This document shows, one piece after another, positions 5,410 to 6,051 of a DNA stretch of 6,051 bases. The notes beneath the pieces are model-generated. The model ran no database searches. It was not told the DNA's origin and saw only the letters and a list, made by a program, of their open reading frames with translations. Source of the DNA: Acidimicrobiaceae bacterium (GTDB lineage: Bacteria; Actinomycetota; Acidimicrobiia; Acidimicrobiales; Ilumatobacteraceae); the NCBI GenBank assembly GCA_947486675.1, contig CANKUF010000048.1, positions 1 to 6,051 of the forward strand. The letters run 5' to 3'. The stretch's first letter is position 1, and every line of letters begins with the position of its first letter. The translations under genes and the position numbers were made by a program.

Positions 5410-6051
5410 TGTTTTCCAGCCTATGGAGTACGTCCACGAGTTGACGAGTGGGGACCACCCAATGTGCGCCATTCAATTCGACGCACCAACCAATGAGTCG
5501 TTGTGAGGCATCGAGTGCAGCGCCTCGACAATGATCGTGCATGAGGTAATCAATTGGCCACAGTTGTTGTTGTGACGAAAGCGATGTCGAAATTGCAATG
5601 CGTGCGTCGTTCATCCCTTCTGTTGGAGAAGCGATGAAGAAATGTTGGCCTTGTCGCATCTGATTCAACACAGTTGATGGCGGTGTCAGGTTTTGTACAA
5701 GATTGATAAATCGATGAGTTGACGAATCGACCGAATGTAGCCATGCAATTCCTGTAACTGAGTCCACTTCGAGAACGCGAAGCAACACGGTGGTGCCATC
5801 TGCAAACCGCGCTTCAACTTCGTCGCGAGGTGAAAGGTTGTTTCCGGTGCCAACAAAGAACCCTGTTGCGGTAAGTGGCATGACCATGTCACTCACCGAA
5901 GACATGGTTCCCAAAGAGAGCGGCGCTTTGGCTGCTTGTTTTTGCGTTGCCGCGAAGATGGTTTGGTTGGCGACTACTGGCAACGAAGGGTTTGAGCGAG
6001 GGGTTACCACCCAGAGCAATACAAGGGAGACAGCGAAACTGGTAACTGCTG
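5393..6051 (-). CDS. Membrane-anchored HtrA/trypsin-like pseudoprotease (N-terminus beyond window)
   Basis: The frame stays open to the right edge, so the start lies outside. The first visible residues, AVTSFAVSLVLLWVV, form a hydrophobic helix followed by a Ser/Pro/Gln-rich linker, consistent with a single-pass anchor and an extracytoplasmic domain. About 218 residues are visible. Numbering from the internal TTG at 6019, the rest resembles the S1C (HtrA-like) trypsin fold: TGFFVGTG (52-59), DEVEARFADGTTV (66-78), EVDSVTGIAWL (84-94), a GAALDASQRLIGW strand pair (166-178) and a terminal HWVVPTRQLVDVL (186-198) like the end of HtrA protease domains. No PDZ domain follows. Triad positions look lost: no His in the shortened segment before 66, Gly90 where TDLA-type proteases have Asp, and Arg165 where GNSGG has Ser. 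The only two cysteines (164 and 179) flank this loop and might form a disulfide. The assignment is by pattern and remains tentative; a non-catalytic sensor or scaffold role is inference. Confidence 0.68.
   Translation of the reverse strand, partial: AVTSFAVSLVLLWVVTPRSNPSLPVVANQTIFAATQKQAAKAPLSLGTMSSVSDMVMPLTATGFFVGTGNNLSPRDEVEARFADGTTVLLRVLEVDSVTGIAWLHSVDSSTHRFINLVQNLTPPSTVLNQMRQGQHFFIASPTEGMNDARIAISTSLSSQQQLWPIDYLMHDHCRGAALDASQRLIGWCVELNGAHWVVPTRQLVDVLHRLENNVGQP
5412..5417 (-). promoter_or_regulatory. Weak ribosome binding site for the DUF2342 gene
   Basis: On the minus strand GGAAAA precedes ATG 5409-5407, with the GGA core 5 nt from the start codon. It lies inside the end of the upstream gene. 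It favours this start over the longer in-frame start at 5472, and fits re-initiation by ribosomes finishing the upstream gene at 5393. Confidence 0.35.

Noticed and set aside
5407..5472. Longer start (ATG at 5472) for the DUF2342 gene
   Set aside because: The extra 21 residues only overlap the upstream gene, do not resemble the family N-terminus, and the ATG at 5409 has a better upstream GGA and a smaller overlap.
5192..5506. Plus-strand open frame of 104 codons opposite the two minus-strand genes
   Set aside because: It has no recognisable motif and runs antisense to frames with clear family similarity.

Overview
The window looks like a gene-dense chromosomal segment of a moderate-GC actinobacterium. 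An Acidimicrobiia-type (for example freshwater or marine Ilumatobacter-like) genome is my best guess. The basis is an Actinobacteria-style PPK1, a RegX3-type response regulator (residues 190-213 read like the mycobacterial protein), a DUF2342/Zincin_2 protein (a largely actinobacterial family), use of GTG starts, very short gaps and only moderate GC. The lineage is inferred from remembered family resemblance and was not searched.

Plus strand, 1-4200: the C-terminal three quarters of polyphosphate kinase (cut by the left edge), phoU, a RegX3/PhoB-type response regulator, and a 12-helix MFS-like membrane protein. The first three form a phosphate module: polyphosphate storage (PPK1), negative control of phosphate signalling (PhoU) and the transcriptional output (the regulator). 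phoU and the regulator are 6 nt apart and probably cotranscribed. ppk and phoU are 70 nt apart, with room for a promoter, possibly a leaderless one. No sensor histidine kinase of the SenX3/PhoR type lies next to the regulator in this window. The MFS gene follows in the same direction and may be part of the same transcript.

Minus strand, 6051-4201: a membrane-anchored, trypsin/HtrA-like protein cut by the right edge, then a DUF2342 'zinc-dependent metalloprotease' family protein overlapping it by 17 nt. Both look catalytically degenerate. In the first, all three positions expected for the Ser-His-Asp triad are missing or replaced. In the second, the zincin motif reads HELTSH rather than HExxH, and the later position where I expect a glutamate ligand is isoleucine. 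A coupled pair of putative pseudoproteases is the most unusual thing here.

The two operons converge with no intergenic base: the TAG of the MFS gene abuts the TAA of the DUF2342 gene. No RNA genes, insertion sequences, CRISPR arrays, origins or strong terminators were seen. There is no gene-free stretch over 300 bases; the largest gap is 70 nt. I did not find convincing evidence of a wholly new system. The degenerate protease pair is the best candidate for follow-up.
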